DNA of 64,000 nt from DASUPK01 sp963848955. GTDB taxonomy: Bacteria > Actinomycetota > Thermoleophilia > Solirubrobacterales > 70-9. The notes beneath the pieces are model-generated. The model did not search any database. It was not told the DNA's origin and saw only the letters and a program-made list of their open reading frames with translations. Shown here piece by piece: positions 43,459 to 52,428 of the stretch. Position 1 is the stretch's first letter. Each line of letters opens with the position of its first letter. The position numbers were made by a program, and so were the translations under genes. The DNA lies in the NCBI GenBank assembly GCA_963848955.1, contig CAWKFQ010000012.1:143505-207504 (forward strand), in the 5' to 3' direction.

Positions 43459-43875
43459 TTAGCTGGTGGGGCCGCTGGCCTGGCTATCGAGGCCGGCGGC
43501 CTTCAGCGCGGTGCCCCGGTCGTGGAACTCCTGGACGCGGACGCACTTGTCCTCCCCGTTGAAGCTGAAGACCTGGGCAATCTTGTCGGCGATCTGCAGG
43601 CCCGTGATGTCGTTGCGCCCCCAGCGATGGGCGATCACGACGACGTGGTCCCCAGCGTCGATCACCTCCTCCGGAGCGAACTTGAGCTGACCGACCGCGC
43701 CCCGCCAGCGTGACCAGAACTCCTGCACTCCCTCTAAGCCCTTGTAGGTCCCCGGGAAGGGATCGCGCTCGGGCGCGATCCACTCGACCTCCGGCGACAT
43801 GTGTTCGAGGATCCAGTGCGGGTCCTCGGAGTTCCAGGCTTCGAACCCCTCTCTGACAAGGTTCACGCGATCCAT
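43459..43875 (-). CDS. SnoaL/NTF2-like protein, copy 2
   Basis: 138 residues in one SnoaL-like cone domain: LVREGFEAWNSEDPHWILEHMSPEVEWIAPERDPFPG, GLEGVQEFWSRWRGAVG and VVVIAHRWGRN. It is clearly paralogous to the 46285-46716 product, with the same order of motifs (EGFEAWN/KGYEAWN, YKGLEGV/YHGYRGV). The domain may act as an isomerase or binding pocket; no catalytic Asp/His pair can be assigned. It lies 13 nt after the GMC oxidoreductase and 26 nt before the Rieske gene. Confidence 0.85.
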   Translation of the reverse strand: MDRVNLVREGFEAWNSEDPHWILEHMSPEVEWIAPERDPFPGTYKGLEGVQEFWSRWRGAVGQLKFAPEEVIDAGDHVVVIAHRWGRNDITGLQIADKIAQVFSFNGEDKCVRVQEFHDRGTALKAAGLDSQASGPTS

Positions 43876-43888
43876 CGCCGGGGAAACG

Positions 43889-46241
43889 CTATTCGATGTG
43901 CGCGGCCGCGTAGTCGGCCAGGGCCATCACCGTGAGCTGCGGGTTGACCGTCACCGACGACGGGAAGACGCTCGCGTCGCAGACGAAGACGTTCTCGATT
44001 CCGTGGATCCCGAAGCGCTCGTCGATGACACCCTTTGCCGGGTCGCGGCTGATCGCGTTGCCGCCCTGGGGATGCGAGGTGTGCAGCCCGATGTCGGTGT
44101 TGTCGTGGACGATCTCGTCGAGCTCGTTCACCTGATCGACCGAGGTGTACGAGCGCGATCTGAAGGTCATGGGCATCACGCGCAGGGCGTCGCTCGCGAA
44201 GTGGATCCGAGCCGCGAGCTTGGTGCCCTTGATCATCAGCCCGAGATCGGCCTCGGTGGGCTCGTACGAGAGCTTCATGCCCCGCCCGCGCTTCGCCCTG
44301 ACGGTCCCGTTCCGTTGGGAGCCGACCACGACCCCGATGCAGCTCAGGTGCGAGTAGCGCCGCATGTTCTCGAAGTGGTCCGAGAACCAGCCGGGCATCA
44401 TCAGCGCCTGCGTCCCGACCGGGTTGAACCAGGACTCGAGGATGAGCTGGTCCTCGCCCGGCGGCCGATATCCGTGCGTGATCTGAAGCCCGTCGTATGA
44501 GTGGAGCTCTTCCTTGAAGTCGGCGGTGAGCGGCGCGCCGACGTTGAAGGAGAGACCCGTCCCGGCGAGCTTGCCGCCGAGGCCGCTGCGCTGCAGCAGC
44601 AGGCTCGAAGCCAGCGCGCCGCCCGGCAACGACCACGGTGTTGGCGGCGACCCGGAGCCGGCGGCCGTCGCCGAGCCGGCAGACGATCTCGGTCGCTCTC
44701 CGGCCCTTGGTCTCGATGTGCCCCGCCATGCACTCGCTGAAGATGCGGATGCCCTCGCCGAACTCCTGTTGCGCCCGCGGGAGGATGTTGTCCAGGGCCG
44801 AGAGCTTCTTGCCGTAGGCACAGCCGATGTTGCAGTAGCCCGACCCCATGCAGTCCTTGATGTTGGCGTCGACGATGCCGTTATGGGGGCCAACACCGTC
44901 CAGGCCGAGTTCCGCGATCCCCTCGGCCATCTTGGTGCCGCCGGCCTGGAGGTGCTTGTTGTTCTTCTGGCTGAAGACCGGCAACCATTCGCGGAGCCGC
45001 TTGAACGACTTGCCGAGCCGCTTCGGGTCGACGCCGGCGTCCAGGCCGTCGGCATCGTTCCAGCGCTCGAGGGTCCGCGCAGGGATGTCGTAACAGATGC
45101 CGTTGTTGACGACGGTGCTGCCGCCGACGCACTTGCCCTGGAGGACCGTGAAGCGGGAGTCGGTGGACATCTGCATGCCCCCGTCCGAGAATAGGTTCGA
45201 GAACTGCACCCGTTCGTCCTCGGTGAAGTCTCTGGGGTCGACGTGCTTGCCTCCCTCGAGCAGCACCACTTCGCGCCCCCGTTCGGCCAGCCGATAGGCG
45301 AGCACCGATCCGGCCGCGCCGCTGCCGACGATGGCGACGTCGGCCACGATCCGTTCCGCGTCCACCTCGTTCGGCTCGTTGACGTCGAGGACCGGCCGAT
45401 CCTTGGGCAGCTTCTTCATCTCCTTGCCGTAGCGAGGACGCTTCGAGAAGGGGACGTAACCAGTCGACTCCGCCGTCCGGGGGTCGCCGTAGTAGCCGAT
45501 GATCACCATCTGCTGCGCTCCGGTGAGAATCGACTGGTTGAACCTGCGCAGGAAGCCGGGGAGACGTCGCTCGACGACGTCTGAGACGAAGCAGCGCTCG
45601 ATGAAGGCGAGCCTGCGGTCGGGGGACATCATCGCGAATGGCGGGCGAAACCGGAACAGGGGGTACACCGTCAGCACCGAGAAAGCGAGTTTGACCCTCC
45701 ACTTGTCGTGGGCGCTGAACGAGTAGAGGTAGTCGTCGATGCCGCCCGCGACCTGCTCGGGGGTGAGCTTCTCGTCGGGCCCGATGACCAGCACCTCCGC
45801 CATCGCCATCGCGGTCCGGTGCTGGTGGGGCCACAGGTACTTGAGCGAGTAGCGGGCCTTCGCGGCAAAGTGGTAGAGCACGCCCAGCAGGACCGCGACG
45901 AAGGTTGCGGCGGCTGCCCAGATCAGGAGCTGGAGCGTCGGGCTCAGGTCGGTCCCGATCGGCTCGCCGAAGGTGCCGGCAACGCTGTCGTGGTTCCCGA
46001 AGGCGAGCATCCCGAGCAGGGCGAGCACGATCAGGACGTGGCCGGCGATCACCAGCAACGTCGCCCAGCCGTTCTGCCTGATGTCGCCGGCTGCGAGGAA
46101 GCAGAGGACGCAGAAGAGGCCGTCCTTGGCGAACGAGTTGGCGACGAAGGGGAACTCCGCCGAGCCGAAGAGCCCGAGCGCGGGGTAGAGGAGGGCCTGG
46201 GCGAGGAAGAAGACGGTGAAGACCCGCAGCACCAGCTCCAT
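43889..46241 (-). CDS. GMC-family oxidoreductase with N-terminal membrane domain (frameshift near 44624)
   Basis: ~783 residues after removing one extra G (restores VVAGGALASSLLLQRSG). The first ~165 residues hold four to five membrane helices (LRVFTVFFLAQALLYPALGL, GLFCVLCFLAAG, ATLLVIAGHVLIVLALLGML, LLIWAAAATFVAVLLGVL). A linker with DDYLYSFSAHDKWRVKL follows. The FAD Rossmann motif VAIVGSGAAGSVLAYRLAERG is near 300; then CVGGSTVVNNGICYDIP and the C-terminal SHPQGGNAIS and VCDASVFPSSVTVNPQLTVMALADYAA, as in cholesterol-oxidase-like GMC enzymes. It probably oxidises a hydrophobic alcohol or sterol at the membrane. A GTG at 46277 is an alternative start. It lies between two SnoaL-like genes. 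Confidence 0.82.
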
Positions 46242-46284
46242 CCGCCGCTCAGGAGCTGTCAGCTCGGGGGCCTGCACCTCCGCG

Positions 46285-46716
46285 TCAGCCCGCCTCGGGC
46301 TGATCGACCGCCTCGGCCGCGCGTCCACCTCGCACGGAGCCGAGCGCCGCGTCGCGGTCGTAGTACTCGTGGACCCGGGTGCACTTGGTTCCCTCGAAGT
46401 GGAAGACCTGGATCACCCGGTCGGAGATCTCGAGCCCGCTGTGCTCGCCGCGTCCCTGCCGCCGGGCGACGACCACCACGTTGTCGCCGGCGTCGACCAT
46501 CTCCTCGACCACGAAGCTCAGCTGGCCGACGGCGGCGCGCCACTGGGCCCAGTACTCCTCGACGCCTCGGTAGCCGTGGTAGGTATTGGGGTCCGGGTCG
46601 TCCTCAGGGGTGATCCACTCGACGTCCTCGCTCATGTGGTCGAGCACCCAGCCGCGGTCACCCGCGTTCCAGGCCTCGTAACCCTTCTCGACCAGCTGTA
46701 CAAGCTCCTTGGACAT
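46285..46716 (-). CDS. SnoaL/NTF2-like protein, copy 1
   Basis: 143 residues; LVEKGYEAWNAGDRGWVLDHMSEDVEW, YHGYRGVEEYWAQWRAAVG, VVVVARRQGRG and VIQVFHFEGTKCTRVHEYYD. It is a paralogue of the gene at 43459-43875, and the two flank the GMC oxidoreductase. The gap to sufU (46717-46799) contains a possible minus-strand -10 box (TAGCGT, 46754-46759) inside a GGGGC/GCCCC dyad, so the three-gene insert may have its own promoter. Confidence 0.83.
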   Translation of the reverse strand: MSKELVQLVEKGYEAWNAGDRGWVLDHMSEDVEWITPEDDPDPNTYHGYRGVEEYWAQWRAAVGQLSFVVEEMVDAGDNVVVVARRQGRGEHSGLEISDRVIQVFHFEGTKCTRVHEYYDRDAALGSVRGGRAAEAVDQPEAG

Positions 46717-46799
46717 GGCCCCTGGGGTTCAGTATCTCCCCTCCGGGGCGATTACGCTAGGCCCCCTGATCGGTAAGAGGTCCCCCCCGCCAAGCGCCT

Positions 46800-47225
46800 C
46801 TAGAGGGAGGTGGCCTCGGCGGGGTCGCCCTCTTCCCCCTCGTCCTCCCAGTCGGCGGGCTCGCCGAGGCTGGCCCCCTTCACCACCTTGAGACCGAGCA
46901 TCGCGCACTTCATGCGCGTCGCCGAGATGTCGATGCCGAGCAGCTCGAGGACGAAGTCCTTGGGCAGCGCCAGGATCTCCTCGCGGCTCATCCCCTCGAG
47001 CTCGTCGGTTAGCAGCGAGGTCGCGGCCGTCGAGATCGCGCATCCCTGGCCCTCGAAGGAGACCTCGGTGACCTTGCCGTCGCCGTCGAGCTTCAGGAAG
47101 ACGTGCTGCTCGTCGCCGCAGAATGGGTTCGAGTCCTCGAACTCGAGGTCGTACTCGTCGAGTCGACCGAAGTGGCGCGGCCGCTTGTAGTGCTCGAGGA
47201 TCTGGTCGCGGTAGAGCTCGTCCAC
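46800..47225 (-). CDS. sufU: SufU-type Fe-S/zinc sulfur-transfer protein
   Basis: 141 residues. Start MDELYRDQILEHYKRPRHFG is characteristic. The three metal/sulfur cysteines are in NPFCGDE (~36), GQGCAIS (~62) and RMKCAML (~107). The insert GMSREEILALPKD between the second and third Cys marks SufU rather than IscU. SufU accepts persulfide sulfur from SufS and passes it to SufBCD. It starts 23 nt after the sufS stop. Confidence 0.93.
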   Translation of the reverse strand: MDELYRDQILEHYKRPRHFGRLDEYDLEFEDSNPFCGDEQHVFLKLDGDGKVTEVSFEGQGCAISTAATSLLTDELEGMSREEILALPKDFVLELLGIDISATRMKCAMLGLKVVKGASLGEPADWEDEGEEGDPAEATSL

Positions 47226-47247
47226 GTCTTCAACCGTAGCGAGCGAC

Positions 47248-48504
47248 CTACAGCTCGAAGACGCGGCGGACGTCGAGCAGCGCGTCGATCAGGCGGTCGA
47301 CCTCGTCGCGCGTGTTGTAGACCGCGAGGCTGGCGCGGGTGGTCGCCGGCACGCCGAGGCGCTGCATCAGGACCTGGGCGCAGTGATGGCCCGCCCGTAC
47401 GGCGACGCCGTGGCGGTCGAGGATCTCGGAGACGTCGTGCGCGTGGACGCCGTCCATCGCGAAGGAGACGATCCCGCCGCGCTCATCTCCCGCCGGAGGA
47501 CCGAAGACGGTCAGGCCGGGCACCTCGCCGATCCGCTCGAGGGCGTACGCCGTGAGCTCCGCCTCGGCCGCGTGGATGGCCGGAAGCCCGAGCTCGTCGA
47601 TCCAGCGAACCGCTGCGCCGAAGCCGATCGCCTCGGCGATCGCCGGCGTGCCGCCCTCGAACTTGGCGGGCAGGTCGGCCCAGGTGATCAGCTCCTTGGA
47701 GACCTTGCGGATCATCGAGCCGCCGCCGATGAAGGGCGGCATCTCCTCGAGCAGCTCGCGGCGGCCGAAGAGCGCCCCGACCCCGGTCGGGCCGTACATC
47801 TTGTGCGCGGTGATCGCGTAGAAGTCCGCGCCGAGCTCGGCCATGTCGAGCTCGAGCTTCGGCCCGGCCTGTGCGCCGTCGACCACCAGCAGGGCACCGG
47901 CCTCATGGGCCATCCGCGCGATCTCGGGAATCGGGTTGATCGTGCCGAGCACGTTCGAGACGTGCGCGACGCAGACGAGCTTCGGACCCCGCTCGAGCAG
48001 TGCGGCCAGCGCCTCGAGGTCGAGCCGGCCCTCGTCGTCGATCGGTGCCCAGTCGAGGTCGGCGCCCTTCTCCCGGGCGACCTGGTACCAGGGGACGACG
48101 TTCGAGTGGTGCTCCATCTCGGTGACCACGATGCGGTCCCGGGCCTTGACGTTGGTCCTCCCCCACGAGTAGGCGACCAGGTTGAGGGCCTCCGTCGCGT
48201 TGCGGACGAAGACCACCTCGCGCTGGTCAGCGCCGAGGTGCGAGGCGATCGTCAGCCGAGCCTCCTCGTAGAGCGCGGTCGCCTCCTCGGAGAGGGTGTG
48301 CACGCCGCGGTGGACGTTGGCGTTGTGCTCGCGCCAGTAGCGATCGAGGGTGTCGATCACCGCGAGCGGCTTCTGTGCCGTGGCGCCGTTGTCGAGGTAG
48401 GCGAGCGGCTCGCCGTGGACCCGGCGGGCGAGGATCGGGAACTCCGCGCGAATCTCCTCGATGGACCGCGGCAGGGAGGGGGCTGTGGTCGCCGTCGGTT
48501 CCAT
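47248..48504 (-). CDS. sufS: Cysteine desulfurase SufS
   Basis: 418 residues, class V aminotransferase fold. YLDNGATAQKP, the loop HRGVHTLSEEAT, GTTEAINLVA-equivalent RNATEALNLVAYSWG, PLP lysine in AITAHKMYGPTGVG (~234), and the persulfide Cys in AGHHCAQVLMQRLG (~376). The short Cys loop defines the group II (SufS) type that needs SufU. It frees sulfur from cysteine for cluster assembly. It lies 9 nt after sufC. Confidence 0.96.
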   Translation of the reverse strand: MEPTATTAPSLPRSIEEIRAEFPILARRVHGEPLAYLDNGATAQKPLAVIDTLDRYWREHNANVHRGVHTLSEEATALYEEARLTIASHLGADQREVVFVRNATEALNLVAYSWGRTNVKARDRIVVTEMEHHSNVVPWYQVAREKGADLDWAPIDDEGRLDLEALAALLERGPKLVCVAHVSNVLGTINPIPEIARMAHEAGALLVVDGAQAGPKLELDMAELGADFYAITAHKMYGPTGVGALFGRRELLEEMPPFIGGGSMIRKVSKELITWADLPAKFEGGTPAIAEAIGFGAAVRWIDELGLPAIHAAEAELTAYALERIGEVPGLTVFGPPAGDERGGIVSFAMDGVHAHDVSEILDRHGVAVRAGHHCAQVLMQRLGVPATTRASLAVYNTRDEVDRLIDALLDVRRVFEL

Positions 48505-48513
48505 GATGGATGG

Positions 48514-49284
48514 CTAGGCCGCGGCTCCGGCCTCGATCTCGTCCTTGATCCAGCCGTAGCCCTTCTCCTCGAGCTGCTCGACCAGTTCGGGGCCGCCCTC
48601 CTTGACGATCCGGCCGTCGTAGAGGACGTGCACGGCGTCGGGCTTGATCAGGTGGAGGATGCGCTGGTAGTGGGTGATGATCAGGACGCCCATCCCCGGG
48701 CCGGCGAACTTGTTGACGCCGTCGGCCACTACCTGCAGGGCGTCGATGTCGAGGCCGGAATCGGTCTCGTCGAGCACCGCCATGGCGGGCTGCAGCATCG
48801 CCAGCTGGAGGATCTCCATCCGCTTCTTCTCGCCTCCGGAGAATCCCTCGTTGAGGTACCGCGAGGAGAAGTCCTTGGGGATGTTGGTGAGGGCCATCGC
48901 CTCCTCGGTCTGCTTGCGGAAGTCCTTGAGCTTCACCGGCTCCTCGCCCTCGGCCTCGCGGTGGGAGTTGACGATCATCCGCAGGTACTTCGCGACCGTC
49001 ACGCCCGGGATCGCGACCGGGTACTGGAACGCCATGAACAGGCCCATCCGCGAGCGCTCGTCGGGGGCGGCCTCGGTGATGTCCTCGCCCTTGAACGTGA
49101 TCGTCCCCTCGGTGACCTCGAGGCTCGGGTGACCCATGATCGCGTTGGCCAGCGTGGACTTGCCGGACCCGTTGGGCCCCATCAGCGCGTGGATGCTGCC
49201 GCCGTCGACGTCGAGGCTGACGCCCTTGAGGATCTCCTTGCCCTCGGCGGTCACGTGCAGGTTGCGGATCTCGAGCTCTGCCAA
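48514..49284 (-). CDS. sufC: Fe-S assembly ATPase SufC
   Basis: 256 residues from the TTG at 49284, chosen because AGGAG sits 8 nt upstream and the conserved start (AELEIRNLHV) follows at once; the frame further upstream overlaps the rrf2 gene. Walker A GPNGSGKSTLAN, Q-loop FMAFQYPVAIPGV, signature FSGGEKKRMEILQ, Walker B MAVLDETDSGLDIDAL, and ITHYQRIL. ATP hydrolysis drives the SufBCD complex. First structural gene of the operon. Confidence 0.96.
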   Translation of the reverse strand: MAELEIRNLHVTAEGKEILKGVSLDVDGGSIHALMGPNGSGKSTLANAIMGHPSLEVTEGTITFKGEDITEAAPDERSRMGLFMAFQYPVAIPGVTVAKYLRMIVNSHREAEGEEPVKLKDFRKQTEEAMALTNIPKDFSSRYLNEGFSGGEKKRMEILQLAMLQPAMAVLDETDSGLDIDALQVVADGVNKFAGPGMGVLIITHYQRILHLIKPDAVHVLYDGRIVKEGGPELVEQLEEKGYGWIKDEIEAGAAA

Positions 49285-49318
49285 TTCGTACTCCTGTGGT
49301 TTGGGTTGAAGTTGTTCG

Positions 49319-49798
49319 CTACGCGGGGCTGACCGCGGCGGCCCTGGGGGCGGGCGCCGGCGAGTGCTGTTCGGAGAACGCGACGAGCTCGGCGAGCGTC
49401 GTGCCCGCGAGCGCCTTGGTGACGCCGCCCTGCACCCGTGTCCATAGAAGCTTGGTCGAGCAGGCGTGGTCGCCATCGGTCTCGTGCGAGCAGGAGACCT
49501 TGCCCTCGGGGTCGGTCTGGAAGCACTCCATTGGGGCGATCGCTCCCTCGAGAGCCTGCACCACCTCGAGCATCTCGATCTCGTCGGCGGGGCGGCCCAG
49601 GCGGTAGCCGCCGTGGGCGCCGCGCTGGCTCTGGACCAGTCCGGCCTTGCGCAGCTTGGCGACCAGGTGCTCGAGGTACGAGAGCGGCAGGCGCTCGGAC
49701 TCCGCGACGGCGCTCAGCGCCACCGGGGCGCCGTCCTCATGACGGCCGAGCTCGACCATCAGGCGCACCCCGTATTCCGCTCTGGTTGAAAACAGCAT
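49319..49798 (-). CDS. Rrf2-family Fe-S sensing repressor of the suf operon
   Basis: 159 residues. Winged helix MLFSTRAEYGVRLMVELG, LPLSYLEHLVAKLRKAGLV and RGAHGGYRLGR. Three cysteines in MECFQTD, KVSCSHE and DHACSTK (~92, ~103, ~112) are placed as in IscR/SufR cluster-binding members. It should sense Fe-S status and control the downstream genes, which start 34 nt after its stop. The last ~20 residues are a Pro/Ala tail. Confidence 0.9.
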   Translation of the reverse strand: MLFSTRAEYGVRLMVELGRHEDGAPVALSAVAESERLPLSYLEHLVAKLRKAGLVQSQRGAHGGYRLGRPADEIEMLEVVQALEGAIAPMECFQTDPEGKVSCSHETDGDHACSTKLLWTRVQGGVTKALAGTTLAELVAFSEQHSPAPAPRAAAVSPA

Positions 49799-49807
49799 CG
49801 CCAGGAA

Positions 49808-49813
49808 ATCCTA
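49808..49813 (-). promoter_or_regulatory. Candidate -10 box TAGGAT of the suf operon
   Basis: TAGGAT (minus strand) ends 9 nt before the rrf2 ATG and there is no Shine-Dalgarno sequence, so the operon transcript is probably leaderless. The surrounding ATTCCGCTAGGAT may contain the Rrf2 operator. Confidence 0.4.
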
Positions 49814-49849
49814 GCGGAATGGTCGGTTATGCCCGGGTCGGGCCGATCA

Positions 49850-50338
49850 TCAGCTCAGCCCAGCCGTCGTCACGTCCTTGAATTGCGTCCTGCGCGCGAC
49901 CACCCCGCGCAGGACGTCGCGGAATTGCGCGTACGTCTTGGCGCCGACCTCGCTTGCATGGCGAGCCTCGATGTCGGCGACGATCTGGTCGCCGAGCAGG
50001 ACCTGATCGAGTCCGCGCTCGGTGGGGAAGATCAGCTTCGCGCGACGATCCGCGGGGTCCGGCCGGCGCTCGACATAGCCGAGCTCCTCCAGCTCGTCGA
50101 CGAGGCGCCCGATGATCTGCTTGTGGCGGCCCGAGAGGCGGGCCAGCTCCGTCGCCCTGACACCGTCCTCGTCGAGGAAGGCGAGCACGGCCCCGTGGCG
50201 CGGGTGGAGGTCGTCATAGCCTGCCTCGGCCAGCCGCTGGAAGAGCTCGTCCTGGAGCGAGAACAGCAGGCGAGTGGCGAGGACGTCCAGATCCGGGTTC
50301 CATTCCTGTCGCTCTCTGCGCCTATTCGCGGTGGTCAC
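49850..50338 (-). CDS. MarR-family transcriptional regulator
   Basis: 162 residues from the GTG at 50338. Helices LDVLATRLLFSLQDELFQRL, HPRHGAVLAFLDEDG, the recognition helix RATELARLSGRHKQIIGRLVDEL and wing RRPDPADRRAKLIFPTERG are standard MarR. Ligand unknown. It is divergent from the M48 peptidase gene, and the shared gap carries inverted repeats that may be its operator. Confidence 0.88.
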   Translation of the reverse strand: MTTANRRRERQEWNPDLDVLATRLLFSLQDELFQRLAEAGYDDLHPRHGAVLAFLDEDGVRATELARLSGRHKQIIGRLVDELEELGYVERRPDPADRRAKLIFPTERGLDQVLLGDQIVADIEARHASEVGAKTYAQFRDVLRGVVARRTQFKDVTTAGLS

Positions 50339-50343
50339 GTACT

Positions 50344-50372
50344 TAGATAGTAGCGAGACATGATGGTATCTA
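50344..50372 (+). promoter_or_regulatory. Inverted repeats between marR and the M48 peptidase
   Basis: TAGATA (50344-50349) and TATCTA (50367-50372) form a dyad with a 17-nt spacer, followed at once by the palindrome TCACGTGA (50374-50381). TCACGT also overlaps the marR start. This is the likely MarR operator and divergent promoter region. The remaining gap up to 50461 carries a good Shine-Dalgarno (AAAGGAG). Confidence 0.45.
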
Positions 50373-50461
50373 GTCACGTGAATCAAGTCTTAGATCCACT
50401 TCAGACGCGTGCCTATACTCGCTGCAGGCTTCATTCAAGTCATCCCAAAGGAGACAAATCG

Positions 50462-51323
50462 ATGACCACCACAAGGCGTTCCAACTTCGGCGCGGCGCTG
50501 CGCACGACGCTGTTGCTGGCGGGGCTCGGCGGACTGCTCGTCGTCATCGGCGCGCTGATCGGCGGGCCGCAGGGGGCGCTCGGCTTCCTCGTCATCGCGC
50601 TGCGTGCTGAACCTGGTCTTCTACTGGTTCAGCGACAAGATCGCGCTGCGAGCCGCTCGCGCCCAGCCGGTTTCGGAGGAGGACGACCCTCGCCTCTACC
50701 AGATGGTCCGCGAGCTGACCACGCGCGCCGGGCTGCCGATGCCGAAGCTCTACGTGATCCCCCAGGAGCAGCCCAACGCCTTCGCCACGGGCCGCAACCC
50801 GAACCACTCGGCGGTCGCGGTCACGGCGGGCATCCGCAAGCTGCTCTCGGAGGACGAGCTGCGCGGCGTTCTCGCGCACGAGCTCGGCCACGTCCGCAAC
50901 CGCGACATCCTGCTGACCTCGGTCGCCTCGGCGATCGGCTCGGCGATCACCTGGATCGCCTACACGCTGCTCTGGTTCGGTGGCGACAACGATTCGCCCC
51001 TAGGGGCGATCGGGGCCATCGCGCTGGTCCTGCTCGCGCCTCTGGCGGCCGGGATCATCCAGATGGCGATCTCACGGCAGCGCGAGTTCTCGGCGGACGC
51101 GACCGGCGCCGAGATCTGCGGCAATCCGGAGTCACTGGCCTCGGCGCTGCTGCGGCTCGAGGCGGGCTCGCAGGCGATCCCGATGCAGGTCAATCAGGCC
51201 CAGGAGCCCCTCTACATCGTCAAGCCGTTCAGCGGCGGTGGCTTCGCCTCGCTGTTCTCGACGCACCCGCCGATCGAGGAGCGGGTCCGCCGGCTCCGCC
51301 AGATGCGCCCGACCATCGGCTGA
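50462..51323 (+). CDS. htpX: HtpX-like M48 membrane metalloprotease (frameshift near 50602)
   Basis: 286 residues after removing one extra C. Two N-terminal helices (RTTLLLAGLGGLLVVIGALI and the LVIALVLNLVFYW region split by the shift), then zinc motif LAHELGHVRNRD (HExxH), two more helices (ASAIGSAITWIAYTLLW, IGAIALVLLAPLAAGII) and the third zinc ligand Glu in SRQREFSADATGA. Membrane protein quality control is the family role. ATG at 50462 has a good Shine-Dalgarno. Divergent MarR may regulate it. Confidence 0.9.
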
Positions 51324-51369
51324 CGGTTTCGCAAGCCATCCGGCTCCACCCCGTGCATAGACTCGCGGG

Positions 51370-52428
51370 GTGGAGCTGAGTGCGGCGATAGTCGGATGCG
51401 GGGCGCGGGGAATCGACCATGGGAGCGCTCTTGGCGAGGTCGACGGCGTATCGCTCGCCGGTGCCTGCGATCTCGTCGAGTCACGGCGCAAGCGAGCCGA
51501 GGCCGAACTGGGCGTCCCGATCTACTCGGACGCCGAGGAGCTGATCTCCGCCACCCGCCCCGAGATCGTGGTCGTCGCCACCCAGCCCCACGCGCGAGCG
51601 GACCTGGTCCTGCCGATCGCGGCGAGCGAGGCCGTCCGGGCCATCGTGGTGGAGAAGCCGCTCGCGCTGAACATGAGAGAGGCCGAGGAGATGGTCGCGG
51701 CTGCCGATGGCGCCGGCGTTCAGCTGACCGTCTGCCACCAGCTCAGGTTCACCCCGCATTTCATCTCTCTGCAGGAGTCGATCGAGCGCGGTGAGCTCGG
51801 CACCATCGAGTTCATCCGCGCCCTCTCCTACGGGCATCTCCTCGACCAGGGCACGCACCTGGTCGACGCCGCTCGGGCGCTGAGCGGCGGACGCCGGGTG
51901 CTCTGGGCGATGTCTCAGGGCGGGGCGGACCTGAGCGCGTCGCCGGGCCCAGATGGAGAGCCATGGAGGTACCGGAGTGGACGACCCACCACCTCGCGCT
52001 CGAGGGCGGTATCCGCTGCACGCTCGAGACAGGTCCCCTGCACCAGCGGAGCGAGCGGTTCGGTCAGGGCGCGGAGGAGATCGACGATTACCTCGACAAG
52101 CGGCTCACGGTCATCGGCTCGCGCGGGATCGCGCAGTTCGTGACCGGCGGGGACTGCCGCATTCTCACGGAGGGCGACGCGGATTGGCGGACGCATCCGG
52201 GCGGGATAGCGTCGGCTGTCTCGGCGACGCGGCTCTTCCACGAGGAGGTCCGGGACTCGCTGCTGCACGGCAGCCCCCACCGGGCCGACGCCCACGATGC
52301 CCTCCACAGCCTCGAGGGCGTGCTCGCCTGCGCGCAGAGCGCGATCGGCGGCGATGCGGTGCAACTGCCTCTGGGGCGCGATCAAGGACGACCGGCGCTT
52401 CGGCGACCGCTCGATGAGCCCGAGGTGA
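51370..52428 (+). CDS. Gfo/Idh/MocA-family NAD(P)-dependent oxidoreductase (two frameshifts)
   Basis: 352 residues when a missing C near 51950 and an extra G near 52375 are corrected. Rossmann motif AAIVGCGARGIDHG, the EKP motif VVEKPLALNMREAEEM, and the catalytic-site LLDQGTHLVDAARAL (Asp/His). The C-terminal domain continues as WTTHHLALEGGIRCTLETG and ends AIKDDRRFGDRSMSPR. The stop overlaps the GT2 start (GTGA). Such enzymes oxidise or reduce sugars or inositols; coupling to a glycosyltransferase suggests a surface-sugar pathway. Confidence 0.83.

Noticed and set aside
46740..46770. Intrinsic terminator between sufU and the SnoaL gene
   Set aside because: The GGGGC/GCCCC dyad has a 10-nt loop and no T run; a promoter-like TAGCGT in the loop is at least as likely.
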